A DNA stretch of 64,000 nt from Amblyornis subalaris. Lineage: Eukaryota; Chordata; Aves; Passeriformes; Ptilonorhynchidae. Below the pieces are notes generated by a model. The model did no database searches. It was not told where the DNA came from and saw nothing but the letters and a program-made list of their open reading frames with translations. The stretch lies in NCBI GenBank assembly GCA_018881555.1, contig JACAXG010000014.1, positions 7,372,213-7,436,212 of the forward strand, read 5' to 3'. This document shows positions 1-12,031 of this stretch, in pieces (within the stretch, counting starts at the first letter, position 1; each line of letters opens with the position of its first letter). A program made the translations under genes and the position numbers.

Positions 1-2502
1 TACAATTGCATCTATAGCTAGAGTAATTTTAAGATAATTTTATTTGTTTTATTTATTGATTGAGGAGGGCAGAATTATACNNATTATTAGGTTAAACAAC
101 AGTAATGACCTATTTTTTCTTCTGACTAGAATTACATCGTGGTACTCTACTGCTTCCTGCATTTTTTTAGTTCATGTTTGTTATAAATGTGATGGGAATA
201 TGCAGGTGTGCTGAGAGCTTTTTTCTTGCTTTTTTTTTTTTAAATTGTTTTGCAAGTGAAAATCTTCTTGATTTAAAGTACAAAANCCCAGGAAGGTAAG
301 CCACAGGCAGGCTAACAGCTGCTTCAGCTACGGGTAGGCTGACTGGGCAAGCATTTTAATAGAAGTTAGTGAAAGAAAGTACATGCAAACAACATGGGAT
401 AAAAAACATTAAATGTGCTGGATCAGTTGGGTTTAGAGACCGTTATCTGCAGGTCTGTATTTCCCACTGTCCTTTGCATAACTGGCTGTACACAGATTGC
501 ATGTTGCTTTCTCAGTGTTTAGTAACCCTGCTTTTGCACATTAATTTCTACAAATCATGTACCCAGAAAATGCATTTTGCATATTTTTGCATTTAAACTT
601 CATGGTTGTGCATTGCCTCCTTTCCAGGGGAAGCACACAGGTTATGTGCATCAGGCCAGTGTTCGTGTTCAGTGACAGAGTCTGTTCATAGCTCGGTGAA
701 GGGACTGTTTGTCACACAGCTAAACCTGGATGGACTGTAACAGCCTGGGAATGCTGTGCTTGGGTTTGGACTTGTCTGTTAACGGAATTGCAGTCCAACA
801 ACATTTATAAAAATAAGGATGATTTTGCTGTGAACTCTGGAGCTCTGTATACTTCTCAANGTTTGCTTTTAGTCTATGCTGTGTCATTAATACAGTGTTT
901 ANAGTCAAGACAGTCTATGTGAGATATAGACATAAAGTACGTGAGGAGAAATTTTTTTGTTTGAAAATGAAGAAGTATGACAAATGAAAGACTTTGAACT
1001 TATCCTGAGCAAATAAATTCCCATACCTACTTAATCTGTCTCTGTAACACTACATTTATATGTTTTTGAGTAATTAAAACGTGTGTCCTTTTTAACATTG
1101 TTTTATCAAGTGTATTCAAAGAATCAGATGCTTTAAACTTTCAGCTATTCTATTTGGGGAAATAATTTATTGCGTTTCATATGTCAATAAGTATAGAATA
1201 CATTTTCTTGTCTGTATTTGATGCCAAATACAACCATATTTAATAAGTGCATCATAGTAAGTGCAGCATCAATGAACCAATAGGTTGATATCATCACCAT
1301 AGAGCTAGAGAAACACCAGCTATAAATTAAGAGGACCCTCTTAATCAGTACAACTGAGAGATGAATTTGTTGCTCTGCCAGGTTCTATCCCTGGCTGTGG
1401 CTGCTCAGCACTGCTCTGCATACGGAGGTCAGTTTTACCTTCAGCCCAGTGCATTTGCAGTAAATTCTGTTCTCGTGGTGATCACTTACCAAATGATTTC
1501 TCTTCACTCCTTTTGCTTGAAGAAGAATGTAGTCTCTCCTGTCTGTAATCACTTTCCAACTCTGAACCTGAGATGGGAGAGGGAAAGGAGAAGGAGCAGC
1601 ACACTGTTAATATAATATTTGCTACTGCGCTGCTTTTGCATTACCTCCCACTGAGCAAAGCGTGGAGTAGCATTAGTGTTGNCTTGTCTGCTCATCACTT
1701 GGTGAGAGGAAAATTCCTCAACAGCAGACTATGCTGTGTATGTCAGGAAGTTAAAAATATGCCATGGTTCTAAACCTCTATTTCAGATTATATTTTACAG
1801 TAGCCAACCAGGATCAAACTGTCCATCAAATGGCAGCTGGAAATACCTCTCACTGCAGCTGTACTGAAAGCCTTATCAAACATGCAAAACTGCACGCTGG
1901 TGTGCAGCATGAGAGGTGTTTTCTATTTTTTCTGCAGTTCATGAAGAGAACTGGTGGATTTTCTGCATTAGGGCACTAGAGAGACTGCAGATAATTTTTA
2001 CAGATGTCTCACAATGATCTGACTGAATACCTGCGAGCAAAATGGGGGATGGGCGAATGAACAAAAGGTGCTTTACAAAATTTTGTTCAGGACTAACAGG
2101 TGTTGAAATGTCTAGATTAGATTATCAAAACAATTGTATTCATTGCCAAATTCTTATTATTTTCAGAAGGCAATTGATTTGGGAAATATAAATACATTTT
2201 TATCTTCANTGTGTTTGCTAATATTGTAATGACTTAGAATGCAACTCCACAGTATATTTGGAGCTAAGTGAAGAGGCAGCATCATTAGCTGCCATAGACT
2301 AAAATACCTTGTAGAGATATAACTGTATGCAGTATAAAATAAGAAGAGTAACTGTGCTTGGAATGAGCTGATAGGAACACAATTTTAAGCACGGACGTGC
2401 AAAATGAATACATGGCAATAATGCATGGGATTGGCAGATTGAAAAAATTCTATAAATAGGTCTTGATTTGAAAGGAGCAAGCCTGCATCAGCTCCAGTCT
2501 AC

Positions 2503-2528
2503 TTTGGAACATGACTTTGGAACATGAC
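2503..2528. repeat. Perfect 13-bp tandem duplication
   Basis: The unit TTTGGAACATGAC occurs twice head to tail, followed by a partial third copy. It looks like a replication-slippage duplication. I see no function. Confidence 0.9.
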
Positions 2529-2853
2529 TTGGAAAAAATAATGGTATTTGTCAGTCTCCAGTTTAGTGTCTCATTTTGTTACTGGCTGCATTTGTTAGCA
2601 GGTGAAGTCCCAACTCACACTATTTGCATGGTTCTCTATGTTGCTGAAATGCAAAACAATTTTGACTGAATGAATCCCTGCAATTCTGAGAAAGAGAATG
2701 AAAGAGACCATCAACAACCCTCAGCCCTTAATCAAACAATGTTTGCCAAGTNGAATCCCAAACCTGAACAGCAAAAGTAGATCATCCCCAAAACTTGTGA
2801 AATGTTGTGAGTGGCCTGTTCCTCCTTAGTTATTCATCTCTAATCAGGAATTA

Positions 2854-2878
2854 TGATGGTGATGATGATGATGATGAT
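2854..2878. repeat. (GAT)n microsatellite
   Basis: A short trinucleotide run of GAT units with one interruption (GGT) near its left end. It is likely to vary in length between individuals. Confidence 0.85.
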
Positions 2879-3226
2879 TTTTCTTTAAAATGGTGCCAGT
2901 TACCCACTTCTCTTGAAAAGGCTTTCCCCATGATATGCTCAATGGTATGAGATGGTGGTGCTTGTTCATTTTACCAAGGAGTTTAAACACCAGATAGCCT
3001 CACTATCAGTCTCCTCACAGTGGGAAAGCTCCAAAAGCAGCAGAGGTTATAAGCATTTGTACTTTTTTTTTCATAGGTGAAATCTGGAGTATTTTGAGTG
3101 GTGTATGTTGATACAATATTTAGTACTGTGCAAAATACAGACAAGCAGACAATTTTGCTTCAGAATCACTTCAACCACTGGTCTGAATCTCTACTATCAT
3201 TACAGTGAATTAGCAGAAGACAGAAT

Positions 3227-3268
3227 TTTCTTCCTTCTTTTCTTTCCTTCCTTCCTTTTCTTCCTTCA
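3227..3268. repeat. (TTCC)n/(TTTC)n pyrimidine tract
   Basis: An imperfect tetranucleotide pyrimidine run, almost entirely C and T on the plus strand. Confidence 0.8.
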
Positions 3269-5385
3269 TCTTATGGCANCACAGTCTTCATTAAAGGAAA
3301 GAAACAGATGATAAAGTGTGTGCCCAATATATATTTATGCTTTCTTGCACATAAAATTAATTACAGAGCTAATAAACTCTTGTGTATGCAAGTCTGCCGA
3401 GTCCGTGAAACTTGGCACTCTCCAGATGGAAACATAGGTGCAATCAAGGTTAAGGTCTCCCACAGAGGCTTTGAAAAGAAAAAATGTGTGTTATGTGAAA
3501 GCATTGCACTGGAGTCTTAGCTGAAAATGAATAGAAGTTACTGAAATTTTTTAGAGTAACATGAACAGGGCTAGAGATAGGTACAGTAAAATATATCTAA
3601 ATTGTTTATTAGGAGACTCCACAGATTTCTAGATGATCTTGTATACTTAGAAGACATAATATTGTTGAATATATTATTGCATATATCCTTGTAGTTAGTT
3701 TCTTAGAGTGTTTACTGTGTGTATAAAAAGTTAAATTCTGCTTTATGATATTTTTTTAAAATCAAAAATGCCACTCATGGTTAGTTGGTGTCTTTAAACT
3801 GCTTAGAGCAGTTTTAAAAGCAAAACAAAACAAAGCTACAAACCAAAATTACCTTTATGTAAAAGTAACACCACAAGTAAGTTATGAAAGGAAGATAAAA
3901 TGGAAAATAGGAAAACAGTTTTANTGTATGTTCACAGAATCTTTTTTTGTTGTCTTTAATTAATTANGAACTTCAGGATATTCAGAAGTTTCAGTTCTTT
4001 CTATTTATTTTTTAGTGTAAATTACCTGAGTTTCTGTTGTGAATATTTTCTTGTAACACTAATTTACTTCAAGATACTGAACCTTAATGATGAATTTAAA
4101 GTGAGACTTGTAGTATAATGAAGTGCTGTTTGTTTATTACTAGTTGTGGTATTTAAAACAAAACAAAAGCCCGCCAAAGAGTTTTAGGAATACAAATCCT
4201 GCTCAGGTCTAGTGCAGACTTGTGGTCTTAAGTACCTTAATGCTTCCCTATAACTGCCAATGATTCCCCTGTAATCTTGCTCTTTTGTTAGCAATCCCCA
4301 TAATTTACACACCCCATTTGTGTGTGCAGGGCACACACTATTTTTCATAGCTTTTGTAACATACTGGATTTCCAAATAAAGTATATTTAAGTACAACAGG
4401 AAAGAGAATTGTGCATAATGATAAGCAAAACAATCACTGAAAAATTTCTTTCAATTTTTCTCACTGAAAAATCTAAAAAAATTATTAGGAAATAGAAGAA
4501 TTATTTTCAGATAAGATTTGTGATTATGGACTCAGTGAAGCAGAGGTACAAGCAAGTAGTTTGAAAAGGAAGAAGATACAGAGAAGGCATCTGAGTCATA
4601 GAAGAATTCCTAAAGATCCTGTAAAAGTGGAAGGAGCAATTTGGGATCAACTGATTATGTGAAGGGAAAAAAGTAAATGAAGAGCTTTGAAAAGGAGGGA
4701 CAACTTTTGAACTGATCTTTGAAATAACTAAAAAGGCTTATGTTTTTGTGAGGAAGCATGAAACCCAAACCTTATCTATATTTGAAATAAATGTTTAACC
4801 TAGGCTTTTAAAATAGAACATGTATTTTCCCCTTCTTCAAAGCAACTCTCTATATGATTTGCCTAGCCAGTAAAAGTTTTACATGAGTTTTGCAATAAAG
4901 GATTCAAAACTAAATAAACCCTGAAAAATGTCCCATGGGNAAGTTCTCGCTTTTTGTTTCCAAGGATTATTTTCATTTTTAGTAGTTTCTGGAGGCTCAG
5001 GAAGACGAAACTGCTTTGCGATGGTGGATGACAACTGAATTCTGATGAGTGCAAACCGATGGCTTATGCAATAACTTGATTTAGCCAGGTAGAACCTTAT
5101 TAATTTTTAAAAGGTATTTTAGCATCTCCTTTATGTTCCAGCCTATTGCATTGCAGTAAGTTATCAGAGATGCTCTTGGGTTTAAACTGAACCTTAATAA
5201 AATTTTGCTTGAGACAAAGTGATAATTTATTGAAACATTCATTTTGAAGCACAGATACATATGTGTGGATCTCTGAAGCTAAGACTGAAAACTGCTGGCT
5301 TTGAGACACCGTAATGAACTGTCCTTTTAAGAGAGGTGCTAGACAACAACTACCTCGCTATTCCTAATTTCTGTTTTATATATTG

Positions 5386-5460
5386 GAATAGTAGAATCAT
5401 TCGATTTGGAAAAGACCTTTAACACATGATATGCTTTATCTTTAGAACTTACACCAGTAC
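5386..5460 (-). mobile_element. CR1 LINE 3' tail fragment, eroded
   Basis: Read on the plus strand, TAGAATCATTCGATTTGGA followed by AAAGACCTTTAA matches the reverse complement of the avian CR1 3' end. In that consensus an AATCATAGAAT-type terminus is followed by GGTTGGAAAAGACCTT. The element therefore runs on the minus strand, and only its last 70-80 bases are recognisable. Similarity fades into the sequence before the TTTG microsatellite at 5511. It is a 5'-truncated dead copy, typical of CR1. The family match is from memory, not alignment. Confidence 0.68.
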
Positions 5461-5510
5461 AAGCCCTACAAAAATTCTGAGATTCTGCAGTCACTGTTGG
5501 TGTCTTTGCT

Positions 5511-5540
5511 TTTGTTTGTTTGTTTGTTTGTTTGTTTTTT
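5511..5540. repeat. (TTTG)n microsatellite
   Basis: About six perfect TTTG units ending in a T run. The repeat lies just beyond the eroded CR1 tail at 5386-5460, and the two may be unrelated. Confidence 0.92.
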
Positions 5541-5953
5541 CCAGAAAAAAAGACAGAGGCCAATCACTGTTCTTTTCATGTTTAATTCCTGCCAAAAGAT
5601 CCCCCCAGTTCTTTCATTTGGATTAATTATTTACAGTATCCTATTCAGCAATGTTACATAACAGTTGTATGAAACACTTTCTCATTTTTCCAGACTGCTC
5701 TCNAGGACTGCTCTTATACAAGGAGTTGGTAAATTAGAAACTAAGAATTAATAGTGCTTGCAGTCTCTGATTTCTTTTGCTCCCTTATTTGTGTATGAGC
5801 NTAAAGAAATGTAGTAAATGAATGCTAACACTGATCTTTCTATCACCATACATCTCGATTTTGTTCCATTTCGTGACTAAAGCCAGAAGCATGGCCTGTG
5901 TTGTATTTTAACCAGAAATTCTGCCCACTTGATGAAATTCTGCAGATTTTGTA

Positions 5954-6010
5954 GTGCAAGAGGTCATACTAGATGATCATACAGATACCTTGAAACCCAG
6001 TAATTAAACT
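5954..6010 (+). mobile_element. Possible CR1-like LINE 3' tail, very eroded
   Basis: The words GAGGTCATACTAGATGATCA and ACCTTGAAACC resemble the tail of older amniote CR1 families, in which a GACTAGATGATCA-type word precedes the terminal repeat. Only about 55 bases are readable and the terminal ATTCTATG repeat is lost. A chance match is possible. Confidence 0.42.
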
Positions 6011-9000
6011 GTAACCTCATGTGGGAAGGATCTCTCTAAAAATGCATTATTTATGTGTGTTTGGGATTTCAACAGTATTTGGTTTTGTTACAAAGAGAAT
6101 GGCTAAAGAGACTGTGCACCTATAAAAGTATCAGCTTATCCTGATCGTGTCACCTTTCTACAGAATACCTTTCCAGTGGTTCTGGTTCTACCATTGCCTA
6201 AGGGCATATGGGCACTAATGCAAACCCTATGGAGGTAAATAGGAGATTTTTAGATTAAGTCCAAGTTGTCTGGTGTCAAAGTGATGTGTAGTCTTAGCAC
6301 CACCAGGTTTCAGTTTTGTGGGAGTTAGTAATTTTTAAGAAGCTTTGCAGTTCAAACACTGCAAACACAAGTGATTCAAAGAGCCATTGCTCAGAATTCT
6401 GAATGTACACCTATTGAATATTTTTGTTACTTGATACAGTTATTTCATACCATGATTTGAATTTACTTTTATGAGGTAGACTATGAATTAGCTACATTGG
6501 AAAAGTGAAGCAAAACAGTACCAGCCCCAGCTCCTCCAGTTCCAGCACAAGAAATTGCTTTTCCTAAACTGTTTTATCATTTGCAACCCCCAGCACTTCT
6601 GGGAGGGAAGTAGAATCTCTTGCCAAGAGAAGTCATGACAGTAGGGCGTGCAGGGTCAACAGAGATACAGTGCAGGTTATTGCTCAGTTCTGTTTGTTTG
6701 TTTTTCTTCTCAGCCAAGTGACTAAGCTGAAGGTATTACCAGGAAGCTTTCCAGGGGAGGCATTAGCTGTGAAAAAGAAGATAAGCTCAGATACTGCTGG
6801 GTGTGCTGGGTACTGTGAAGTGATACACAGTCCTTTGCTATAGCACAATNCACATTTGGGTTTGGACCATTTATGGTCACTTACAGAGTTACCNTCAGAA
6901 GCACATGGTAAAGCTATGGAAAATGCTTGTACCTTAATCTTTCACCTTGATCACTGGAAGAATCTCTGATATATAGACATGTATCCATGGTCAAGCTGGA
7001 TCTTACATTTTCAGATGTTTTCTGATGTAAGTGTTGATGTGGATGATCATAACATCTGAGTTTATTGACTTCACTGCTTTTCTATTCAGAAGTCATATGA
7101 TAAGGCTTCAGCTGATGGAAATGACCAGTTAAGAGAGGATGGTTGTTTCTTTTCTCTATGAAGTGATAGTTAAGTTCTTCTTGTATATATACGCAAATTG
7201 TGTCTTTGTTTTAAAAATACGTAGAAGTGTTCCTAAATATATCTCAGGAGGCACCCATATTTCTCTTACAGTGTGTACCTCCTGATACTACTGCTCTGAT
7301 TGCTGTTTCCCAACTGCCATCCTTGGAATGTCAGCAAATACAATCAACTGCTTTCTTTTTCTCTAGACTTTCAGATTTAGTGGGCATTTTTCCCCCCTTC
7401 CCCCTCCTCTGCTTGGATTTCTTTCCAATGGTACCCCTCCCCCTCTNCTTTAGTTTACAGACTTCTCCAATGCTTTTTTTCTGTGCTGATTGCAGGAACA
7501 CCCACCTTTCTGTGGTTTTAGTAGAGCCTTTCATGCTCTTTTCTCTGTACCAGCCTTCTAACCAGATATTTAGGCCAATTATTCTGTTCAGTTTCATTAT
7601 TCTGCTCCCACAACTACAGTAATAGCCCACTTGAAAGATCACTTGGCTTTTTTCACTGTTGAGACTGCTTGCTAGTTCCCAGAATGGCATCTTCACATCC
7701 TGTGATCTTCTGTTGCTTTTTTTTCCCCCAGAGTTTTATTTAAATTAAAAAGGGGCGGGGGGTTAAAAGGAAAACCACACACATATAAATGAGCAGGGGG
7801 AAAAAAAAGAAGCCCAGATATCAAATACATGCTTTCAGGAAGGGAAATTCCAACACTGTCAGTTCGCAGGAGACACTGAATATCAAATACCATTATTCAG
7901 TACATTTTCCACAACAGGACTGACTAAAAATCCTACTGAGATTTCCTAGAGCAAGCTTTGCCTGCTCTTTGTTTTGCAGTCACAGAGTATGAATTTCACC
8001 TACAGTTATAAAATGGCACCCAGAAAACCTTTGCTTCTCCTATGTCCATGCCCATCCAAATTCAAAGATGTCACTTCAAAAGTCTTTAGGTAAAGGTTTT
8101 TAAAGTGTGTGTAGAGACTTCACATGATAAATATGAAATCACAGTGTTAATGTCTCCCAGATTATAGATATAATTTAAATTTAACTTAGAGTTTTAAAAA
8201 ATAACTTTTCTGCCTCCTTTTCTCTTGCATCTTCTTTCCCTTTCATCTTCTATTTTCATCACTAATGTATGAAAGTATTTGCCTTCTTCACCCTTATCTC
8301 TTCTGAATTAGGAGANTGAAGATATGCAGAAATATTTTATGCTTATTTCTTGTGTGATGGTTACCATCAGATGAGACTTTTAAGACTGGATCCCAGTCGT
8401 TAAATCTTGATAAACCTCCCTTTATAGTATATATAGATTCTGTTGTTCTTAATACTGGAACTGTTTTTCTAAGGTGAAAATTGTGCATTGTTGTTGAACA
8501 ATATAGTAATCTGTTCAAAAAATTTACATGTAACTCATTTTGTATCCATTCTAGCCTTTTTTTTCTTACTCCTTCCATAACTAATACTTTCAGTTGGGCA
8601 GCAAAACACAAGTGACTTGGGGTAGAGATTTTTTTCCCCCAAGTATTGTATCAAATATCGGAACAGTAGTTTATATTTCTAAAGACAAAAACAAACTCAA
8701 ATGTCCTATACCTTAAAAATAACCAAAGAAATGTATCTGTGACGAACNTAACACTTACGCAGACAGTGTGAATGTATAAAGTGCTTAAATGATCAGATAT
8801 TTCTTGCTGTAGGTTCTTTAATTACCTTAACTTTTAGAAGAAGGTTTTAATTTCTGTCCTTTCAACCGGAGAAAACGTGAGCCTTCAACTCTACCAAACA
8901 CATTCCTGACCATGCTGGTGTTTCTCACAGATGGGAGGATCAGCCCCACACAGGACAGCTCTGGGCTGCATGGAGCTGATGCTCTTTCCCAGTGTGCTCC

Positions 9001-10611
9001 CTAATGAGAAGGAGCCTGGTGCACTGGGAGCAGCCTCAGCAGGGAGGGGCTGATGGTGAAATGGGCACTTCTCAGGATCAGGGATAAATTACATACCTGG
9101 GAAGGAGTGAATGAAAATCACATTGCTGTTCTCTGTACTGTATCAATCCAGAAGAGGACTTCACTTCTCAGAGCTGTCAGTCCAGCACCTTTCACAGCCC
9201 ATCAGCTCGTCTGAAGAAAACACTGAGAATTCAGAATTTCTGTAATTGTTCTATACACAGAATCGTATGGTGACAAGGTTCTCTGTAATGAGGGGTCTGA
9301 TATAAATCACATAAAACAAACTGTTTCCATATTCAGAAGGAAGAACATTTGGCCACTGATTTTTAGTGACATGCTGAACTAGAAAATAGGATGCAGGCCA
9401 TGCTTGTACTTCATATAANTAACAAATGCTTAACTTTTTCTTGTAGAATTATATTTAGATAAAAGATGAATCTCCCCATTTCTCTGTATTTCAGAAACTT
9501 GTGATCTACAATCTCTTTTCAAATCACAGATAAGATGACTGAGGTGTTATGAACCTAAAATAGTTTTATGGCTCTGCATTTATCTTCTCTGATGCAAGAA
9601 GTAATTTATGGAGAGAAGTGAGGATAGGGCCCGGGCCTACTGAACTTCTGTGTGTTCAGTGGACCATGCTGATTGAGTATACCTGCATCTTCTTAAATTT
9701 TAAAAATAATTTATATGAGTTATTAAAACTTCCCACATATCCAACAAGCATAACATTTTAATATTTTTTCTATTTAATCCAATTTGTTCTTAGTATATCT
9801 CCAAATTATAGTGCCTAAACTTCTAGCTAGGTAATGAAGTGCNTATTCTTGAGGTTATGTTTTTGCANAGATAAAAAAAAAAGGTATTTGCTAAGGTCGT
9901 TTACTATGCAAGGTGTGTAATCCCATTTATAACATATTTTTGCCAAAGTATTAATGCCCCAACTATGTCTACACATTATAGGGAGCCATGCTTGAGTGAG
10001 GGCATACATTTTTCTGATTTCTTCCCATTTGTCAGAAATGCCCTGTTATTTTTCCTAACCTGTCTTCACTTGCTGTGCTGAACCATTCTGAGATCTCTTT
10101 TTTTAAGGCAATGCTGCTGTGGCTTCATCCAGCAATTCCTGCACCTGGTGCACATGAGACAATCAGGTTCTGTGGCAGTGTTCCTTATTAAAGAACCTCA
10201 AGTGAATCCCAGCACAGTGAGCAAAAAGACTCTTCTCTGCCCTAACTGATTTCAGAAAGAAGCACACCCTCTGTAGGCATCTCATGCCACTGGGATTGCC
10301 TATTACTATTTTCAGCCTTTGGGAGACTGCAGCTTGGGAGACTACATATATACTTATTCTGTGTTTCTAGGCTTACGTGGAAGAGATAAATGCCCTGGCA
10401 AGCTGTCTTTGTACTCTTCCACACTGTTCTTTTGTGGGATTTACTTCAGACCATAATCTACTAGGTTTGTATGTTGTAAAATCTTGTCTCAGAGTAGTGG
10501 AGAAGGATGGCAGAAAATAAAGGACCCTGCTTTTCAGCAGCAGCTAAAGATACATTTTCATTTTCTCTGTTTAAGACTTGTGAAGTACATTCAGGGAATA
10601 TCCAGCAGCTA
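6011..10611. other. Non-coding stretch, no gene seen
   Basis: No coding segment is supported. A C/T-rich tract at about 7389-7446 holds four runs of four to six C bases, and opposite-strand open frames across it (7227-7622 and 7331-7696) are a by-product of that composition. A G-run pair at about 7752-7761 is too short for a canonical quadruplex. The segment near 8900-9080 is locally GC-richer without recognisable content. Confidence 0.55.
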
Positions 10612-10803
10612 TTCCCTGAGCAAGCTGTGGCCCATGGAGAGTTTGGGACCAGGTTTATCCTGGAGAACTGCAGCCCCCACCAAGAGCTGTTCTTGCAGGG
10701 CCTGTGGAAAGGATCCAGGCAGGGCCAGGGGGAAAAATGAGGAGTAAGGAGNGGCAGAGTGGAGCTGTCAGGAAGGGACCACAGACTCCCTTCCCCACTA
10801 CAA
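10612..10803 (+). repeat. Avian interspersed-repeat fragment, family unresolved
   Basis: The stretch carries words typical of a common bird repeat: GTGGCCCATGGAGAG, then an AGGTTTATCCTGGAGAACTG-type phrase, then GGAAAGGATCCAGGC, then GAGGAGTAAGGAG and GGCAGAGTGGAGCTGTCAGG. I know these phrases from dispersed copies in bird genomes and believe them to be CR1- or LTR-derived, but cannot settle the family. Two overlapping plus-strand open frames here (10484-10747 and 10507-10740) fit repeat composition rather than a host gene. The GC content rises sharply at the edges, which also suggests an insertion. Confidence 0.5.
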
Positions 10804-11079
10804 ATGCAATGCTGCCAAGTTTTGTTGGCAACACTGATTTAGTACATTTGCCANATGCAATTTTACCTGAGCAGTTTCCCATCCAAGACACCTTTTTGAC
10901 AGCGCAGTAAAATTACCAGAGGCCTGTGACAAGCACATTAAAATTCCCAGTGAATGTAAACTTTTGCAAATGATTGATCAGGAGCTGGTTAAATTATCTG
11001 TTATGACATCAAGCAATCTGGTGATTTTGTCACTGCATAGAAAATGGTGAAAACCTCTGAATTCATTATCCNGTTAAAA

Positions 11080-11470
11080 TTGTCCGAAGGTAAAGCGCCT
11101 CGCTGCTTGGGAACGCTGTTTGGGTACCGAGTCTGCCTGTGGGTGTCTGATCCCGCNTGGTGTGCAAGGGCACAACCCTGTGTCCCCAGGGGCTGCAGGG
11201 GAGTTCCCCAGCACTGCTTCCCCCTCTGTTAGCACTGACATGGGCACTGGCAGAGCTGTTTCTCTACCTTTTTTCCCCTCAGTCGTGTAAGGAAAACCCC
11301 ACCAGGCAGAGTTTGGCCCGTTCTCCGACACGTTTTTGGGGTCAGTTGGGGCTGGTGGGAACCAGCGGTGCCCAGGCCGGCCCAGCCTCCCCTCAGAGAG
11401 GCCCCACAGCCCCCTCTGCTCTCGCCACACAAACCNCATACAGGTGGTCCTGGTCTCTCGTTCCCTAAGG
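11080..11470. other. GC-rich patch between two repeats
   Basis: About 400 bases clearly richer in G and C than the flanks, open in several frames on both strands because stop codons are rare at this composition. No motif, splice frame or start context singles out a real gene. The patch lies between a repeat fragment (10612-10803) and a CR1 copy (about 11650-12031), so it may itself be unrecognised repeat sequence. Confidence 0.5.
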
Positions 11471-11649
11471 TGAAAAGGAAGTATTTTGCTAACCTAACAC
11501 TTATTTTGAAAGCTGGGGTACAGAGGAAGGAGAGCTGGCCTTGGGAATTATAGTAACTGTCATGCTGATGCTGTCAGGAGGTACCGTCACAGTGATATTG
11601 ANAGGAGACCAGGAAAAAAAAATAGTTCCTGATGTCTTTGAAAGAGGGG

Positions 11650-12031
11650 AAACAGCCTGGGAGAGACCGAGGTCAGACCTCGGTGGGGTCTGCAGCTTCC
11701 TCACGAGGGGAACTGAAGGGCCAGGCACTGATCTCTTCTCTCTGGTGAGCAGTGACAGGGCTCGAGGAAATGGCATCAAGCTGAGTTGGGAAGGTTTAGG
11801 TAGGACATCAGGAAAAGGTTCTTAAAAGGTTTTTTACCCAGAGGGTGGTTGAGCACTGGAACAGCTCCCCAAGGGAGTGGTCACAGCGCCNAGCCTGACA
11901 GAGNTCAAGAAGTGTTTGGACAACGCTCTCAGGCACAGGGTGGGATTCTTGGGGTTGTTCTGCACAGGACCAGGAGTTGGACTCGATGATCCTTGTGGGT
12001 CCCTTCCACCTCAGCACGTTCTATGATTCTA
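11650..12031 (+). mobile_element. CR1 LINE copy, 5'-truncated, 3' region
   Basis: This is the best-preserved mobile element in the window. It carries, in order, a TGATCTCTTCTCTCTGGTGA-type phrase, GTGACAGGGCTCGAGG, AGGTTTAGGTAGGACATCAG, AAAAGGTTCTT, CCCAGAGGGTGGTTGAGCAC, GGAACAGCTCCCCAAGGGAG and TTGGACTCGATGATCCTTG. It ends in GTTCTATGATTCTAT, the characteristic CR1 terminal repeat. The order matches the last roughly 380 bases of an avian CR1 (end of ORF2 and 3' UTR). The 5' limit is uncertain because the left edge is GC-rich. A 30-base stretch at 11970-11999 is identical to 16610-16639, which points to related subfamilies. Confidence 0.9.

Larger units (their letters stand above)
1..5385. 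other. Non-coding stretch, no gene seen
   Basis: AT-rich DNA with stop codons frequent in all six frames and no recognisable protein motif. It holds two small tandem repeats and a pyrimidine-rich tract, listed separately. The 12-base word CTAGATGATCTT near 3630 resembles a CR1 tail word, but its flanks do not support an element. Confidence 0.6.

Noticed and set aside
7389..7446. Four C runs suggesting a G-quadruplex or i-motif on the minus strand
   Set aside because: About 30 bases separate the second and third runs, too long a loop for a canonical structure.
7227..7696. Opposing open frames of 131 and 121 codons
   Set aside because: They arise from a C/T-rich tract with few stops on either strand. 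No protein motif.
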